Below the pieces are notes generated by a model. It was not told the DNA's origin. It was given only the letters and a program-made list of their open reading frames with translations, and did not search any database. The translations under genes were made by a program, and so were the position numbers. Source: Sphingobium faniae (lineage in GTDB: Bacteria; Pseudomonadota; Alphaproteobacteria; Sphingomonadales; Sphingomonadaceae). From it: DNA of 64,000 bases. Shown here one piece after another: positions 53,935 to 63,279 of this stretch. Each line of letters starts with the position of its first letter. Within the stretch, counting starts at the first letter, position 1. The stretch is from assembly GCA_900100475.1 (NCBI GenBank), contig FMTU01000011.1, positions 1-64,000 of the forward strand. Reading direction: 5' to 3'.

Positions 53935-54817
53935 CGTCAGGTGCGTTTCCCTGGATAATGCGTTGCGCTGGTTCGCTCGCCCGGCTGTCCTGTGGAACAA
54001 GCAGTACGTCGCATTCAAGGCAGCCGACAAGGGCTCGCGCCGTGCTCCCGAGCATCGCTGTCGCTAGCGCCGAGCGTCCATGGGTTCCAATGACCGCGAG
54101 ATCGACAGCGTTCGCCTGCACATGGTCGCGCGCAACCTGGCGGACGTCACCATAGTCCACGCTGACATCGAGGAGTGCTTGCGTCGCAGGAGACAGGGCG
54201 GTCGCGCTCAGGAATGCGTCCAGCTCGTATGCGATATCCGCCTGTTGCGCCGCGGCAGGGCCCTCGCGACCGCGCAACGTCTCGAGCCGAACATGATACG
54301 CGTGCAGGAGCGTGATTGCCGCCGTCGGGAACAGGTCGACCGCGGTTGTAAGCGCAGTTCTTGAGCATTCCGAAAAATCCGTGGCCGCCATCAACTGCCG
54401 ATACTCTGCTTCCGCGCGGCCCTTGACGATCAGGAGCGGCAAGCCTGCCCGCCGTGCCAAGCGTTCGACCGTGGTTCCAATGAGGAAATCTCCGAGCTCA
54501 TCCTTGCGGGAAATGCCCGTGACGATGAGCTCGACCGAGAATTCGGCAGCGACATCGAGAATGGTCGAAGTGACATCGCCGAACGCGACCCTCGTGCAAA
54601 TCGCAATATTATCGTCTTGCACTTCGCTCTCGAGCTTCGCCTGGGCCCGATCCATGGCTTCTTCGCGATCCCAAGGTATCGTCGCATCGTTCTCGAGGAC
54701 GTGAAGAAGCACTAACCTGGCGCCCCAGGCGCGTGCCAATAGCACCGCCCGGTCGCGGGAGCGATCGCACCGGCCGGTAAAGTCGGTGGGCAGCAGGATA
54801 GTTCGTGGCGTGACCAT
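53924..54817 (-). CDS. Universal stress protein, tandem domains
   Basis: 297 residues with two UspA domains. The first opens RTILLPTDFTGRCDRSRDRA; the second contains LMAATDFSECSRTALTTAV and the ATP-loop GTHGRSALATAMLGSTARAL with DVLLVPQ. It differs strongly from the other two USPs of the block, so these are old paralogues rather than recent duplicates. Its stop overlaps the start of a membrane-protein gene. The upstream region is shared with the divergent hipBA genes. Confidence 0.9.
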   Translation of the reverse strand: MVTPRTILLPTDFTGRCDRSRDRAVLLARAWGARLVLLHVLENDATIPWDREEAMDRAQAKLESEVQDDNIAICTRVAFGDVTSTILDVAAEFSVELIVTGISRKDELGDFLIGTTVERLARRAGLPLLIVKGRAEAEYRQLMAATDFSECSRTALTTAVDLFPTAAITLLHAYHVRLETLRGREGPAAAQQADIAYELDAFLSATALSPATQALLDVSVDYGDVRQVARDHVQANAVDLAVIGTHGRSALATAMLGSTARALVGCLECDVLLVPQDSRASEPAQRIIQGNAPDDAG

Positions 54818-54952
54818 AAATTCAACCGAGGAGACAAGCAGGTACCATGGACGGGAAGGTATCAGCGGTCGTCGACGTCTGCAAAGGGACTTGCATCAGC
54901 TTGTCTCAACTTCAGGATATGGGCCGGTTCGATTGCGGCGCGTGCGCGGCGA

Positions 54953-55067
54953 TATCCCGAGCAGGAAATTTATTAGCTTTCTTGCTGGGATCGGATCAAT
55001 AATATCCCGATCGGGTAAATTGTGGGTTGAAATTGCATCCAGGACTTAATATTTCCCGACCGGGAAA
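54953..55067 (+). promoter_or_regulatory. Three evenly spaced palindromes forming the hipBA operator
   Basis: Three related sites: TATCCCGAGCAGGAAA (54953-54968), TATCCCGATCGGGTAA (55003-55018) and TTTCCCGACCGGGAAA (55052-55067). Their centres are 50 and 49 bases apart. A possible promoter lies between and over them, with TTGAAA at 55027-55032 and TAATAT/TATTTC about 15-17 bases later, so the third site would cover the -10 and the second would lie upstream of the -35. E. coli HipB represses from several such palindromes. Binding by the HipB here is inferred. Confidence 0.72.
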
Positions 55068-55077
55068 GTGAGGGGTC

Positions 55078-55311
55078 GTGCTGGACGCAACAACGATCGG
55101 GCAGATCGTCCGGAATGAGCGCAAGGAGCTTGGACTTCGCCAGGATGAGCTGGCAGCCGCTAGCGGAGTTGGACTGCGCTTCGTCGTCGATCTCGAGCGG
55201 GGCAAGGCGACTGCGCAGATCGGCAAGGTCATCACAGTCCTCGCCGCGCTGGGATGTGAGCTGCAGATCCGGCGGCCGGACGGGGTCGTGCTTGTAGGCC
55301 GGCCGGCATGA
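55078..55311 (+). CDS. hipB: HipB-like antitoxin, XRE helix-turn-helix
   Basis: 77 residues starting with GTG. The helix-turn-helix (IGQIVRNERKELGLRQDELAAASGVGLRFVVDLERGKA) takes up residues 7-48, followed by a short C-terminal beta strand (CELQIRRPDGVVLVG), as in HipB. It should bind the palindromes just upstream to repress the operon and neutralise HipA. ATGA overlap with hipA ensures coupled translation. Confidence 0.9.
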   Translation: MLDATTIGQIVRNERKELGLRQDELAAASGVGLRFVVDLERGKATAQIGKVITVLAALGCELQIRRPDGVVLVGRPA

Positions 55312-56573
55312 CCCCCGATATCGTCGATCGCCTTGTCATCTGGTCGGATCAGCGCATTGCCGGGGAGCTTGCGCTCGATCGCGGCGGTGCGATGCATTTC
55401 ACCTATGCTTCCGAATGGCTGGCGGATCAGATAGCAAAACCGCTCTCGCACGCTCTACCGAAGCAGGCGGAGTCGTTCGGCGACGCGCTATGCAAGGCTG
55501 TTTTTGGGGGACTGTTACCCGAGGAAGGGCAGCGAACCGCCATCGCGCGGGTGCTCGGCGTATCGCCTGACAATCCGTTTCGTCTGTTGGCGGCGCTTGG
55601 CGGGGAGGTCGCCGGCGCACTTGCATTTCTCCCGGAAGGGGAGACGCCGCCCGCTGCACCCGCAGGTGAGCCCGCCCATCCGCTGGATGAGGCTGAGCTT
55701 GCGGCCTTGCTTGTTCGTTTGCCTCGTGTGCCGATGCTGGCCGGGGAAGGGGGCGCCCGGCTCAGCCTGGCCGGCGCCCAGGGTAAGTTGCCCGTCGTTC
55801 TGATCGATCGTGCCATCGCTATCCCCCGCATCGGCGAGCCATCGACCCATCTCATCAAACCAGAGCCTGACCGCTTTCCCGGCCTGGCAGCCAATGAGGC
55901 CTTCTGTCTGGCGCTGGCGCGGGCGGTGGGTCTCGACGCAGCCATGGCGGAATGGCGGGCCGTCGCCGGCAAACCCTATTTGCTCGTGACCCGTTACGAT
56001 CGCTTTGGCCGGGATAACGGCACAATCCGGTTGCACCAGGAAGATTTTGCGCAGGCACTCGGCGTGCCGTCAAATCGGAAATATGCGAGCGAGGGTGGGC
56101 CGACGTTCCGCGATGGCTTTGCGCTGGTACGCCAGGCCACCACGAGACCCGCACGCGAGGTGCTGAAGCTCGCCGACGCAGCCATCTTCAATCTGATCAT
56201 CGGCAACGCCGACGCCCATGCCAAGAATTACAGTCTCTTGCGCCGGGATAATGGCCAGGTGGTGTTGGCGCCGCTCTATGATCTCGTGGCGACCCATATG
56301 TGGCCGGAACTCTCGGCAAAGCTCGCCATGCGGTTTGGGCGCGCGCCGATCCTCGAGGATGTGGATGCCGAGAGCTTTGCCCGCTTCGCTGAAGATGCGG
56401 GCCTGGCTCTTCCGTTCCTGCGCCGGCGCGCAGCGGCGATGGCCGCGGGCATCCACGGCGCCATCGTCGATGGGATCGAGGTGCCGGGGTTAGCGGATAT
56501 GTCATACCTTGGCGGGCTGCCGGCGATTGTGCTCGACCGTGCTGAGCGGTTGGCGCTCAAGAGCAAGTTGTGA
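55308..56573 (+). CDS. hipA: HipA-family serine/threonine kinase toxin
   Basis: 421 residues, intact. The N-terminal HipA domain (1-100) is followed by the kinase core: phospho-serine loop LSLAGAQGKLP with Ser153 (E. coli Ser150), HLIKPEP at 181-187, QEDFAQALG, catalytic loop NADAHAKN with Asp302 (E. coli Asp309), and APLYDLVAT with Asp325 (E. coli Asp332). HipA of E. coli phosphorylates glutamyl-tRNA synthetase and stops growth, giving persister cells. All needed residues are here, so it should be active. An ISNCY element is inserted 37 bases after the stop. Confidence 0.94.
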   Translation: MTPDIVDRLVIWSDQRIAGELALDRGGAMHFTYASEWLADQIAKPLSHALPKQAESFGDALCKAVFGGLLPEEGQRTAIARVLGVSPDNPFRLLAALGGEVAGALAFLPEGETPPAAPAGEPAHPLDEAELAALLVRLPRVPMLAGEGGARLSLAGAQGKLPVVLIDRAIAIPRIGEPSTHLIKPEPDRFPGLAANEAFCLALARAVGLDAAMAEWRAVAGKPYLLVTRYDRFGRDNGTIRLHQEDFAQALGVPSNRKYASEGGPTFRDGFALVRQATTRPAREVLKLADAAIFNLIIGNADAHAKNYSLLRRDNGQVVLAPLYDLVATHMWPELSAKLAMRFGRAPILEDVDAESFARFAEDAGLALPFLRRRAAAMAAGIHGAIVDGIEVPGLADMSYLGGLPAIVLDRAERLALKSKL

Positions 56574-56610
56574 AAGTGTCAGATATACAACCAATTGATA
56601 TAAAACGATA

Positions 56611-58299
56611 TGTTCCTGCCGGATAGAGAAGGCACTTTCTGTCCCCGATAGAGATGACACCCTTTGAGGATAGCAGGGGCTGCGTGGAGCCCTCGGGATA
56701 GCGCAGCGCAGACCCTGCTGAGAGCGCGACATAGAGGGGAAGGGCACGGACCCGCTGCGCAGGCAGCGGGCTCGGTCAAAGCCGATCAAACAGTCTCAGC
56801 GGGCCTTCACAAACTCCAGCGTGCCGCGCGCCTGCAGCTCGGCCCGGCTGAGCCGTGGACCGCGCTTGAGTTTTGGGCCGCCCACGCGACGGCGATCGAC
56901 CTTTACCGGTGCCTCCGGCTCGGGGAACAGATGCGTGGGCTGGTCACGGCGGGCAGGGGCATTGTTATTGCGCTGCCGATGATGTGGCGCAATCGCCTGG
57001 ATCTCCTTCGCCAAGACCAACGCTGCGTCGAGATGCTTGTTGTCGACAATCGCCGGTTGATTGATCCGAGGCATTTTGTCGAACAGTCGATAGGGAAGCA
57101 CGCGCCCCTCATGGCGGATCTCGACCTTGCCATCTGGATATTCGCAGACATCGACCCGCTTGCCGGCCAGCGCCCTACTGATGTCATTCGGTTCGAGAAT
57201 GAACAGCACCTTGTTATAATGCAGTGTCAGCGCCGACGTGACCGTCCGCTGTTCGCGCCAGACCATGACGGCGCCCAAATCATCCCGCGGTGCCAGAGGC
57301 CGGTGCAGATCATGACTGTTCGCTGCCGGGCGGGCGAAGCGCGCATTATGTGTCGTCTGGTAGCTGCTCAAAAAGGCATTGGCTTCTCGGATTGAGGAGA
57401 TTCCCTCCAGTCGCATCGCCTTGACGAGCCGATCCTGCAATGTGCCGTTCGCACGTTCTACCCGACCTTTGGCCTGTGGCGAGTTGGCGCAGATAATCTC
57501 GATGTTCAGCGCGTCCAGCGCGCGCCCGAAGTGCGTCATGCCATCGCCCTTCGCCGTGGCCCTGGGGTTGCGGAAGACCGTGTGCTTGTCGGAATAGAAG
57601 GCCACCGGCTTACCGTGCCGCTCGATATATTCGCGCGTCGCTTCCATGTAGGAAAAGGTGCTCTCGCTCTCGACCATCTTGAGATGCATCAGCTCGCTGG
57701 TCGCGTCGTCAATGTAGACGAGCAGCGTGCAGCGCGGACCGCGATCCTCGAACCATTCATGATCCGAACCGTCGATCTGAATCAACTCGCCACGGCACTC
57801 CCGCCGATGGCGGGGCTGATAGGGGCGCGAACGACGAGCGGCGCGATCCTGCCAGATACCCGCCTCGATCATCATCTGCCGCAGCGTCTCACAGCCGACC
57901 GAAATGGCGTGACGCTCCGACAGATATTCTCGGGCCAGGGTCGGTCCGAAATCCGCATAATGCGCGCGGACCAGCGATAGGATCTGCTCGCGAAAGGCAT
58001 CGCTGTGACGCCGGTTGCTGGGCCGGCCACGCTTGCGCGACACCAGGCCTGAAGCGCCTTCCGCGTGCAGACGCTCAAGCAACCGGAAAATCTGCCGGCG
58101 CTTCAATCCCAGCAGCGTTGCCGCGTCCTCGACCCGAAGCGCGCCGCGCTCCACGCGCATCAATGTATCAAAACGCGAAAGCTCGCCATGGCTCATCGCC
58201 ACCACCGTCATAAGCGCGTCCTCCCGAACTGCCAGGAGGACCATGCCACCAAGCTCTGCTGAGGACGCCCGAGGGTGTCATTTCTATCCGGCGCTTACA
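56611..58299 (-). mobile_element. Complete ISNCY-family insertion sequence with CGATA target duplication
   Basis: 1689-base element. The ends are imperfect inverted repeats of about 29 bases: the left starts TGTTCCTGCCGGATAGAGAA and the right, read inwards, starts TGTAAGCGCCGGATAGAAAT; both continue with a cAC-type segment. Inside the left end a second copy (CCCGATAGAGATGACACCCT, 56643-56662) matches the right terminus even better. The element is flanked by CGATA on both sides (56606-56610 and 58300-58304), a 5-bp target duplication. The single transposase gene is intact, so the element may still move. The target is AT-rich. Confidence 0.88.
56796..58211 (-). CDS. ISNCY-family transposase
   Basis: 471 residues. 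An N-terminal helix-turn-helix (VEDAATLLGLKRRQIFRLLER) is followed by a retroviral-type integrase core with the DDE residues in IQIDGSDHEWF, FYSDKHTVF and AKGRVERANGTLQ. The C-terminal part is basic (RRRVGGPKLKRGPRLSR). ATG 58211 follows GGGAGGA at seven bases and is preferred over ATG 58244. It moves its own element by cut-and-paste; no frameshift is needed. Confidence 0.92.
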   Translation of the reverse strand: MTVVAMSHGELSRFDTLMRVERGALRVEDAATLLGLKRRQIFRLLERLHAEGASGLVSRKRGRPSNRRHSDAFREQILSLVRAHYADFGPTLAREYLSERHAISVGCETLRQMMIEAGIWQDRAARRSRPYQPRHRRECRGELIQIDGSDHEWFEDRGPRCTLLVYIDDATSELMHLKMVESESTFSYMEATREYIERHGKPVAFYSDKHTVFRNPRATAKGDGMTHFGRALDALNIEIICANSPQAKGRVERANGTLQDRLVKAMRLEGISSIREANAFLSSYQTTHNARFARPAANSHDLHRPLAPRDDLGAVMVWREQRTVTSALTLHYNKVLFILEPNDISRALAGKRVDVCEYPDGKVEIRHEGRVLPYRLFDKMPRINQPAIVDNKHLDAALVLAKEIQAIAPHHRQRNNNAPARRDQPTHLFPEPEAPVKVDRRRVGGPKLKRGPRLSRAELQARGTLEFVKAR

Positions 58300-58334
58300 C
58301 GATAAAAGATTGATAATATATCTTATGTTAAATC

Positions 58335-58369
58335 AAAAAAAGGCTGGCCCTGCAAACGAGGAGGGAGCC
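58335..58369 (-). terminator. Intrinsic terminator closing the helicase-methylase-HNH operon
   Basis: Read leftwards: GGCTCCCT, a 10-base loop, AGGGCCAGCC (two-base bulge), then seven T. It lies 46 bases after the HNH stop. It shows that HNH is the last gene of its transcript and that the nearby insertion has not cut the operon. Confidence 0.75.
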
Positions 58370-58414
58370 CTTTGTCACGCAGAACCTCGCTGCCTACGTT
58401 TTCTGCTGTTCCAT

Positions 58415-59212
58415 TCACTCGAAACCAAAGTGCTTTCGATGCCACGCCATCTGGCGATGATGCGCGTTGGTCAGCGGCAAAGGCGCAATCTCGTGTGGCG
58501 CAAGCAGGGAAATCACCGCCGGGTCGAGATCTGATCTGATGAGCGCTTTGCCTCCATCATCAAAGCTGACGAGACCAGCATCAAACGCGGCATCCCAGTG
58601 TGCGGTGAGCAGCAGGCCGTTGAAAACGTCCAGTCTCTCCTCATCACTTCGGCAACGAGCCCAGGGGACGATATGGCTCGCGCGAAGCAGCGCACGCTCG
58701 GAGATGCCCGTGAGCGGGCATTTGTTGTTCCAGTAATCGAGCAGGGCACCCCGGAAATAGCCCTGCCCAATCCGCTCGCGAGTGATCCGTTCGACCTCTG
58801 TGTCGCCTAGACTCGCTACATCGGACTCGAACTGGGACAGTGGAAAGGTCGGAAGCGCCCGGGCCAGATGAAAGGCGCGGCTGAGGGCCTGGCGCATCTC
58901 GGCCTGATCGGAGAAGGCGAACGCACCACGGAACTGGCCCGGTACGGGTTCCGCCAGGGCCGCTGGAAACTCACCACGTAGCTTTGCGGCGACGCCGGCA
59001 TGTTCCACTGCGAGGAACCACGGCTCGCCCCCTTCCTCATTGCCGGAGGCGAGTGCAATTTCTCCGGGAATACCATCGTCAGACCGAAAATAGAGCCATC
59101 CGTCCGCTTCACCATTTTCCTTGCGGAAGCCGTGGTTATACGCGGCCTGTTGTAGCTCGGAGCGGTAAATCGGGTGGACGGGGCGGCTGCGGACACTGGT
59201 GGATCGCGCCAT
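58415..59212 (-). CDS. HNH endonuclease, last gene of a defence operon
   Basis: 265 residues. The C-terminal half holds an HNH_2-type nuclease: NKCPLTGISERALLRASHIVPW (Cys, then His-Ile) and VFNGLLLTAHWDAAFDAGLV (Asn, His, Asp). The N-terminal half (HPIYRSELQQAAYNHGFRKE, GWLYFRSDDGIPGEIALA) is unrecognised and may sense DNA or a partner. ATG 59212 is chosen since it forms the same TGATG overlap, and the same downstream bases, as the methylase start; ATG 59215 is the alternative. HNH_2 proteins cut DNA, often in restriction systems. It is cotranscribed with the methylase. Confidence 0.88.
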   Translation of the reverse strand: MARSTSVRSRPVHPIYRSELQQAAYNHGFRKENGEADGWLYFRSDDGIPGEIALASGNEEGGEPWFLAVEHAGVAAKLRGEFPAALAEPVPGQFRGAFAFSDQAEMRQALSRAFHLARALPTFPLSQFESDVASLGDTEVERITRERIGQGYFRGALLDYWNNKCPLTGISERALLRASHIVPWARCRSDEERLDVFNGLLLTAHWDAAFDAGLVSFDDGGKALIRSDLDPAVISLLAPHEIAPLPLTNAHHRQMAWHRKHFGFE

Positions 59213-62200
59213 CATCGATACCCATCCAGCCTTGGCCGCATACCCTGCGCCATCAGTTCGTCATAGGCGGCGAGGACAAGGCGCTGCGTACGATATTCGC
59301 CATATTTCGCGCGTTCGTTGTTTTGGAGAACGCGGAAGGTTTCGCTGGGGTAGTCGGGACCCATGACGTCCTTGGGGTCGAGCACATACCGCAGCTCGTC
59401 GCGGGCGAGGCCGTAGGCGAGGGCGTACCAAGCGTCGAGCTCGGCACGTAGGGTGGCGCGTCCGTCCTCATCCCAGGCAAAGGGCGGGCCCTCATAGCCT
59501 AGGTCACGGGCGAAGGGCGCCATGGCGTGGCTGGTGTAGGTCAGCTCCAGTACACGCGGGACAATGAAAGCTAGGTCGGCTTCTGAGTACGCGCTGGGCG
59601 GGAGGATGGGGAGTTGTTCGATGAGATAAAAACTCATGTTCGCGCCACCTGCTTTTTGCCGAAGGCAAAGGTCGACAACGAGCGAGTTCCAATTTGCATA
59701 AAAGGCAGCAAAAAAATTCGGTGATTTCGCGAGGAACGCAGTGAACAAATTGTCGCCGATACCGCACCGCGGAATCAATACTGCTAACAGTGTGCGCTCG
59801 TCAGTTGCGCGGGCATTACGTCGCCAGTTGAATGTCCACCCGCGCTGCCAGTCTCGCTCAGAGAATGAGCTATCAACTTCCGTGGATGGCACCCAATACC
59901 ATGGATGAACTACATAATCGGGATCTGCAATTTCATGCGACAGCGGGTTCGGCCAACCGGTGCTGACAGGTCTCTCTTCGAGCTTTCCTCCGTCTCCAAA
60001 GCGGTGGTTAAACTGGTGGATCATCTTCGCTTCGTAGAGCGGGACGTAGCGTTCGGCCCCATGTGTCGACACCGACAGCGGTTCGGGTGCGAGCGTCAGC
60101 GGGGCGAGTAGGTCCGGCGCGTTGCGGGCGACGGCTTCGGCCATGATGGCCTGCATGGAAGAGGCCGGCGCAGGTGCTGTCACTCCCTCCCGCAGCCAGT
60201 CCGGACCATCGCGGAAGAAGCCTTCTTCCGTCAATTGCGCGGCCGTGCGGAACAGGTGACTATCGCTGGTCATGTTGAACAGGCCCTGCCGGAACTCCAC
60301 GCCCCACGCGTTGCCGCCTTCCTTGCCCTCCTCGATCAACACGGGCACGCGGTTGCAAATGCTCGCAGTCAGTTCGGCGTCTCGGCGTGAGCGGAAGACC
60401 GGGGCTGTTTTCGTATTCGGATTGATCCGGGCGATTTCCCCCGGCGAGAGGGTGAAGCGGCGGCGCTCATCCTCAAGCTGTGCGGGATCGGTGAGGAAGA
60501 AGGCGAAGTCCGCCGACGCCACGGCACTGCCGATGGTAAGTAGACACAACTTGAAGCTGCGGTGGACGCCCGCAAACAGTGGCGCGCTGTTTTCAAAGTC
60601 GGTCAGACCGGCAAGCCGTTGGCCGCTCACCAGATGGCCGAAGAAGGGCGCGGTGGTGGCGTCGGTGGCGATGCCGGTTGGCACTATCACCCCTGCCCTG
60701 CCGCCTTCCCGCGTCAGGTTCAGGAAATGCTCGGCAAACAGGCCATAGGTGTTAACCTTGCCGCGCGCAGTCAAATCGAAGCGGCCGCTGGCACGGGCAA
60801 ACTCGTTCATCGCCTCGAACGTGCGCTTGTCGCGGGCGAATTCTTCAAAAATTTCGGGGTGTGACTGTTCAAGCGCGGCAATCGCCTTCTTGCGTGCCGC
60901 GCCTTTCATCTCGGCGATTTCGGGAACTCGGCTCTCGAAATATTCCTGCTCGCCAAGCTGGACGACTTCCCACGGCGGATTGCCCAGCACCACATCAAAA
61001 CCGCGGCGCCCGACAACCACGTCGGGAAACTCTAGCGGCCAGTGGAACGCGCTGGCGGCAAAGGCGGCGCTGTCTATCGCCATGGCAAGCTCCCCCTGCA
61101 CCGTACCGGTTTGCAGCATGGTTCCGCCAGAAACAGTGTTGCGCAGGTGGGCCGTCGTAGGGACGAGCGGCTTGGCCAGGCTCGGCAGCTTTGGCTTGGG
61201 CAGCAGGAAGGCAGAGACATAGATATCGCAGGCCTGCCGCAACGCCAGCCAGTCCGGCGTCTGGCGGATGCGATCGAACTCGGCCGCGCGGGCGGCAACT
61301 TCGCGCTGGCTGTTCTCAGTCATGCGATGGAACTTGCTGAACTCGCCCGAAAGCTTACCGGGATCGAAGGCTAGCTTCAGCAGGCCGGCATCACGCTCAC
61401 TCTTGTTCAGTTTGCGAAGGCCGCTGGCAGTTTCCTTGTCGTCCCCTGTCAGTGGCTTGTAGGCTTCATCCGGAATGCCCTCTTCCAGCGCAGCGAAATC
61501 GAACACGCCCAGCAGCGCGTCGCCACAGCGTATGTTGCCGTCAAGAAAACCCAAAGGCTGCCCCGGGGACACGGATTCTATCCACAGCGCCACCTTGGCG
61601 AGTTCGACCGCCATGGGATTGCGATCAACGCCGTGGATGCAGCGGGATATGACATCGCGCAGCGCGGCCTGCGTCTCTTCCTTGCCGGCGTCTTCATTGC
61701 GCAGCTTTGCCACCCGGTCAGCCATGCGGCGGGCGGCACCAAGCAAGAAATGGCCCGATCCGCAGGCCGGATCAATCACCCGTAGATCAAGGATAGCGGC
61801 GACTTTATCCTCGGCTGTATCGGCGCCATCTTCGGCCTTTTGCAGCACCGGATCGAGCGCGGAATCGAGCAGCGTTTCAACGAGAGAATCCGGCGTATAA
61901 TAGCTTCCGCTGGTCTTGCGGTCATTGCCCTTGGCGCCGCTGTCGAGGGTGAAAGCGCCATTTGGTTCAAGGCGAGGACGGATTTCGAGCAGGCTTTCGT
62001 AAACGCTGCCCAGCTCTTCTGTTTTGAGGTCGCGCCAGTTGATGCGGTGCGTCACGCCATCCTTGCGGATGAAGCCAAGACAGAAGATCGCGGACAGAAA
62101 GCGGCGGTTGGGAATGAGCGCATCGTTCAGCGACGGCGTTTCGCTCTTCGCGAATAAGCCGCCGAGAGCAGGTAGGCCCAGCAATTCCTGGCCATGTTCC

Positions 62201-63279
62201 AGACTGGAAAGCGTGACTTTCATCGCCTCCCACGCATCGAGGTGCCCATCGCGGGCGACGCGGCGACGCGAGCGTTCGCGCCAGAAGGTGAAGGAATAGC
62301 TGTCGGCATAGAGGCTGCGTGCCGCCTGCGGCGTGCGGCGAGGGTGCAGCAGATCGCGGTCCTCGGCCACGGCAAGGAAGATCAGGCGATAGACGGTGCG
62401 GAGAAGCTCCCTGAACAGCGATTGCAGAGGGAGTGCACCGGAGCGGATGCGTTCAACCAGCTCAGGATTGGCCTCTACCAACCCCTGACCTAGTTCGGAC
62501 AGCGCATCTTCGACGTTACGGCGCAGATCGGCGCGGGCCTGGATGCCCTGTTTCATCCCCTCTTCGCGCCAATGTTCCAGGGGGCTTTCAGAAGGCGGCG
62601 CGCCCGCTGCGCCAAAACGGGTGGCGTGAGCGACCAGCCACCATGCAGTGAAGTCAGCGAACATCTCGTCGCGGAACATCGCGCCAAGGTCCGCCTCGAT
62701 CCATGCCGGTCGGGTCAGACTGGCATTGTCGCGCATCAGGCGCACGCGGTCGCCGGCAAAGACGAGGCCCCACAGTGCATGGTCTGTGGCGTTGAGCCAG
62801 TCCTGCAACAGTGAAACAGGGCTACGGCGCGGGCGTCCGCCCTCCCCGTCCCCGAACTCGGGCTGCGCTTTGTTGAAAGCGTCGGCGCCGACGACCGGCG
62901 CGGCGACGACGACGGGAACACGGCCATCCTTGGCCTCCCAGGCCAGGCGATAGCGGCGGGTGCCGTCCTGATGCTCGACCGGGCCGGCAAGATCGGTGAA
63001 GCCGAAGCACTGGGTTAGCAGGTCATGCGCGAACTGTGCGGTTTGCGTGACAGTGGGCGCATCGATCCGGTCATAGTCTTTCCAGATATGCTGGCCGATG
63101 CGGAAATAGCGCGAAATTTCATCGCCGAGGCCGGTGCCCTTGGGGCAGCCATAGCTGTCGGCGGTTTTAGCGGTGCGATCGGCAGCGACGATCTTCTGCA
63201 CCTGTTCGGGAGCGATCAGCCCGCCCTCGATGGTGACGGCGACAAGGCCGAGTTCGGCGGCTCTGGTGGAACGGGCCAT
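59212..63279 (-). CDS. Large Eco57I/DrmMI-like adenine-specific DNA methyltransferase
   Basis: 1355 residues. After an N-terminal region typical of Eco57I/PglX-like enzymes comes SGSYYTPDSLVETLL, then SAM motif I DPACGSGHFLLG near residue 505, GVDRNPMAVELAKVALW, and the N6-adenine catalytic motif NPPW (VVLGNPPWEVV) near 766. The C-terminal 500 residues should hold the target-recognition part. No separate nuclease motif is evident. Its upstream neighbour is a SNF2-like helicase and its downstream neighbour an HNH nuclease, both in TGATG overlap. The pair helicase plus DrmMI methylase is the mark of class 1 DISARM. Confidence 0.92.
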   Translation of the reverse strand: MARSTRAAELGLVAVTIEGGLIAPEQVQKIVAADRTAKTADSYGCPKGTGLGDEISRYFRIGQHIWKDYDRIDAPTVTQTAQFAHDLLTQCFGFTDLAGPVEHQDGTRRYRLAWEAKDGRVPVVVAAPVVGADAFNKAQPEFGDGEGGRPRRSPVSLLQDWLNATDHALWGLVFAGDRVRLMRDNASLTRPAWIEADLGAMFRDEMFADFTAWWLVAHATRFGAAGAPPSESPLEHWREEGMKQGIQARADLRRNVEDALSELGQGLVEANPELVERIRSGALPLQSLFRELLRTVYRLIFLAVAEDRDLLHPRRTPQAARSLYADSYSFTFWRERSRRRVARDGHLDAWEAMKVTLSSLEHGQELLGLPALGGLFAKSETPSLNDALIPNRRFLSAIFCLGFIRKDGVTHRINWRDLKTEELGSVYESLLEIRPRLEPNGAFTLDSGAKGNDRKTSGSYYTPDSLVETLLDSALDPVLQKAEDGADTAEDKVAAILDLRVIDPACGSGHFLLGAARRMADRVAKLRNEDAGKEETQAALRDVISRCIHGVDRNPMAVELAKVALWIESVSPGQPLGFLDGNIRCGDALLGVFDFAALEEGIPDEAYKPLTGDDKETASGLRKLNKSERDAGLLKLAFDPGKLSGEFSKFHRMTENSQREVAARAAEFDRIRQTPDWLALRQACDIYVSAFLLPKPKLPSLAKPLVPTTAHLRNTVSGGTMLQTGTVQGELAMAIDSAAFAASAFHWPLEFPDVVVGRRGFDVVLGNPPWEVVQLGEQEYFESRVPEIAEMKGAARKKAIAALEQSHPEIFEEFARDKRTFEAMNEFARASGRFDLTARGKVNTYGLFAEHFLNLTREGGRAGVIVPTGIATDATTAPFFGHLVSGQRLAGLTDFENSAPLFAGVHRSFKLCLLTIGSAVASADFAFFLTDPAQLEDERRRFTLSPGEIARINPNTKTAPVFRSRRDAELTASICNRVPVLIEEGKEGGNAWGVEFRQGLFNMTSDSHLFRTAAQLTEEGFFRDGPDWLREGVTAPAPASSMQAIMAEAVARNAPDLLAPLTLAPEPLSVSTHGAERYVPLYEAKMIHQFNHRFGDGGKLEERPVSTGWPNPLSHEIADPDYVVHPWYWVPSTEVDSSFSERDWQRGWTFNWRRNARATDERTLLAVLIPRCGIGDNLFTAFLAKSPNFFAAFYANWNSLVVDLCLRQKAGGANMSFYLIEQLPILPPSAYSEADLAFIVPRVLELTYTSHAMAPFARDLGYEGPPFAWDEDGRATLRAELDAWYALAYGLARDELRYVLDPKDVMGPDYPSETFRVLQNNERAKYGEYRTQRLVLAAYDELMAQGMRPRLDGYR

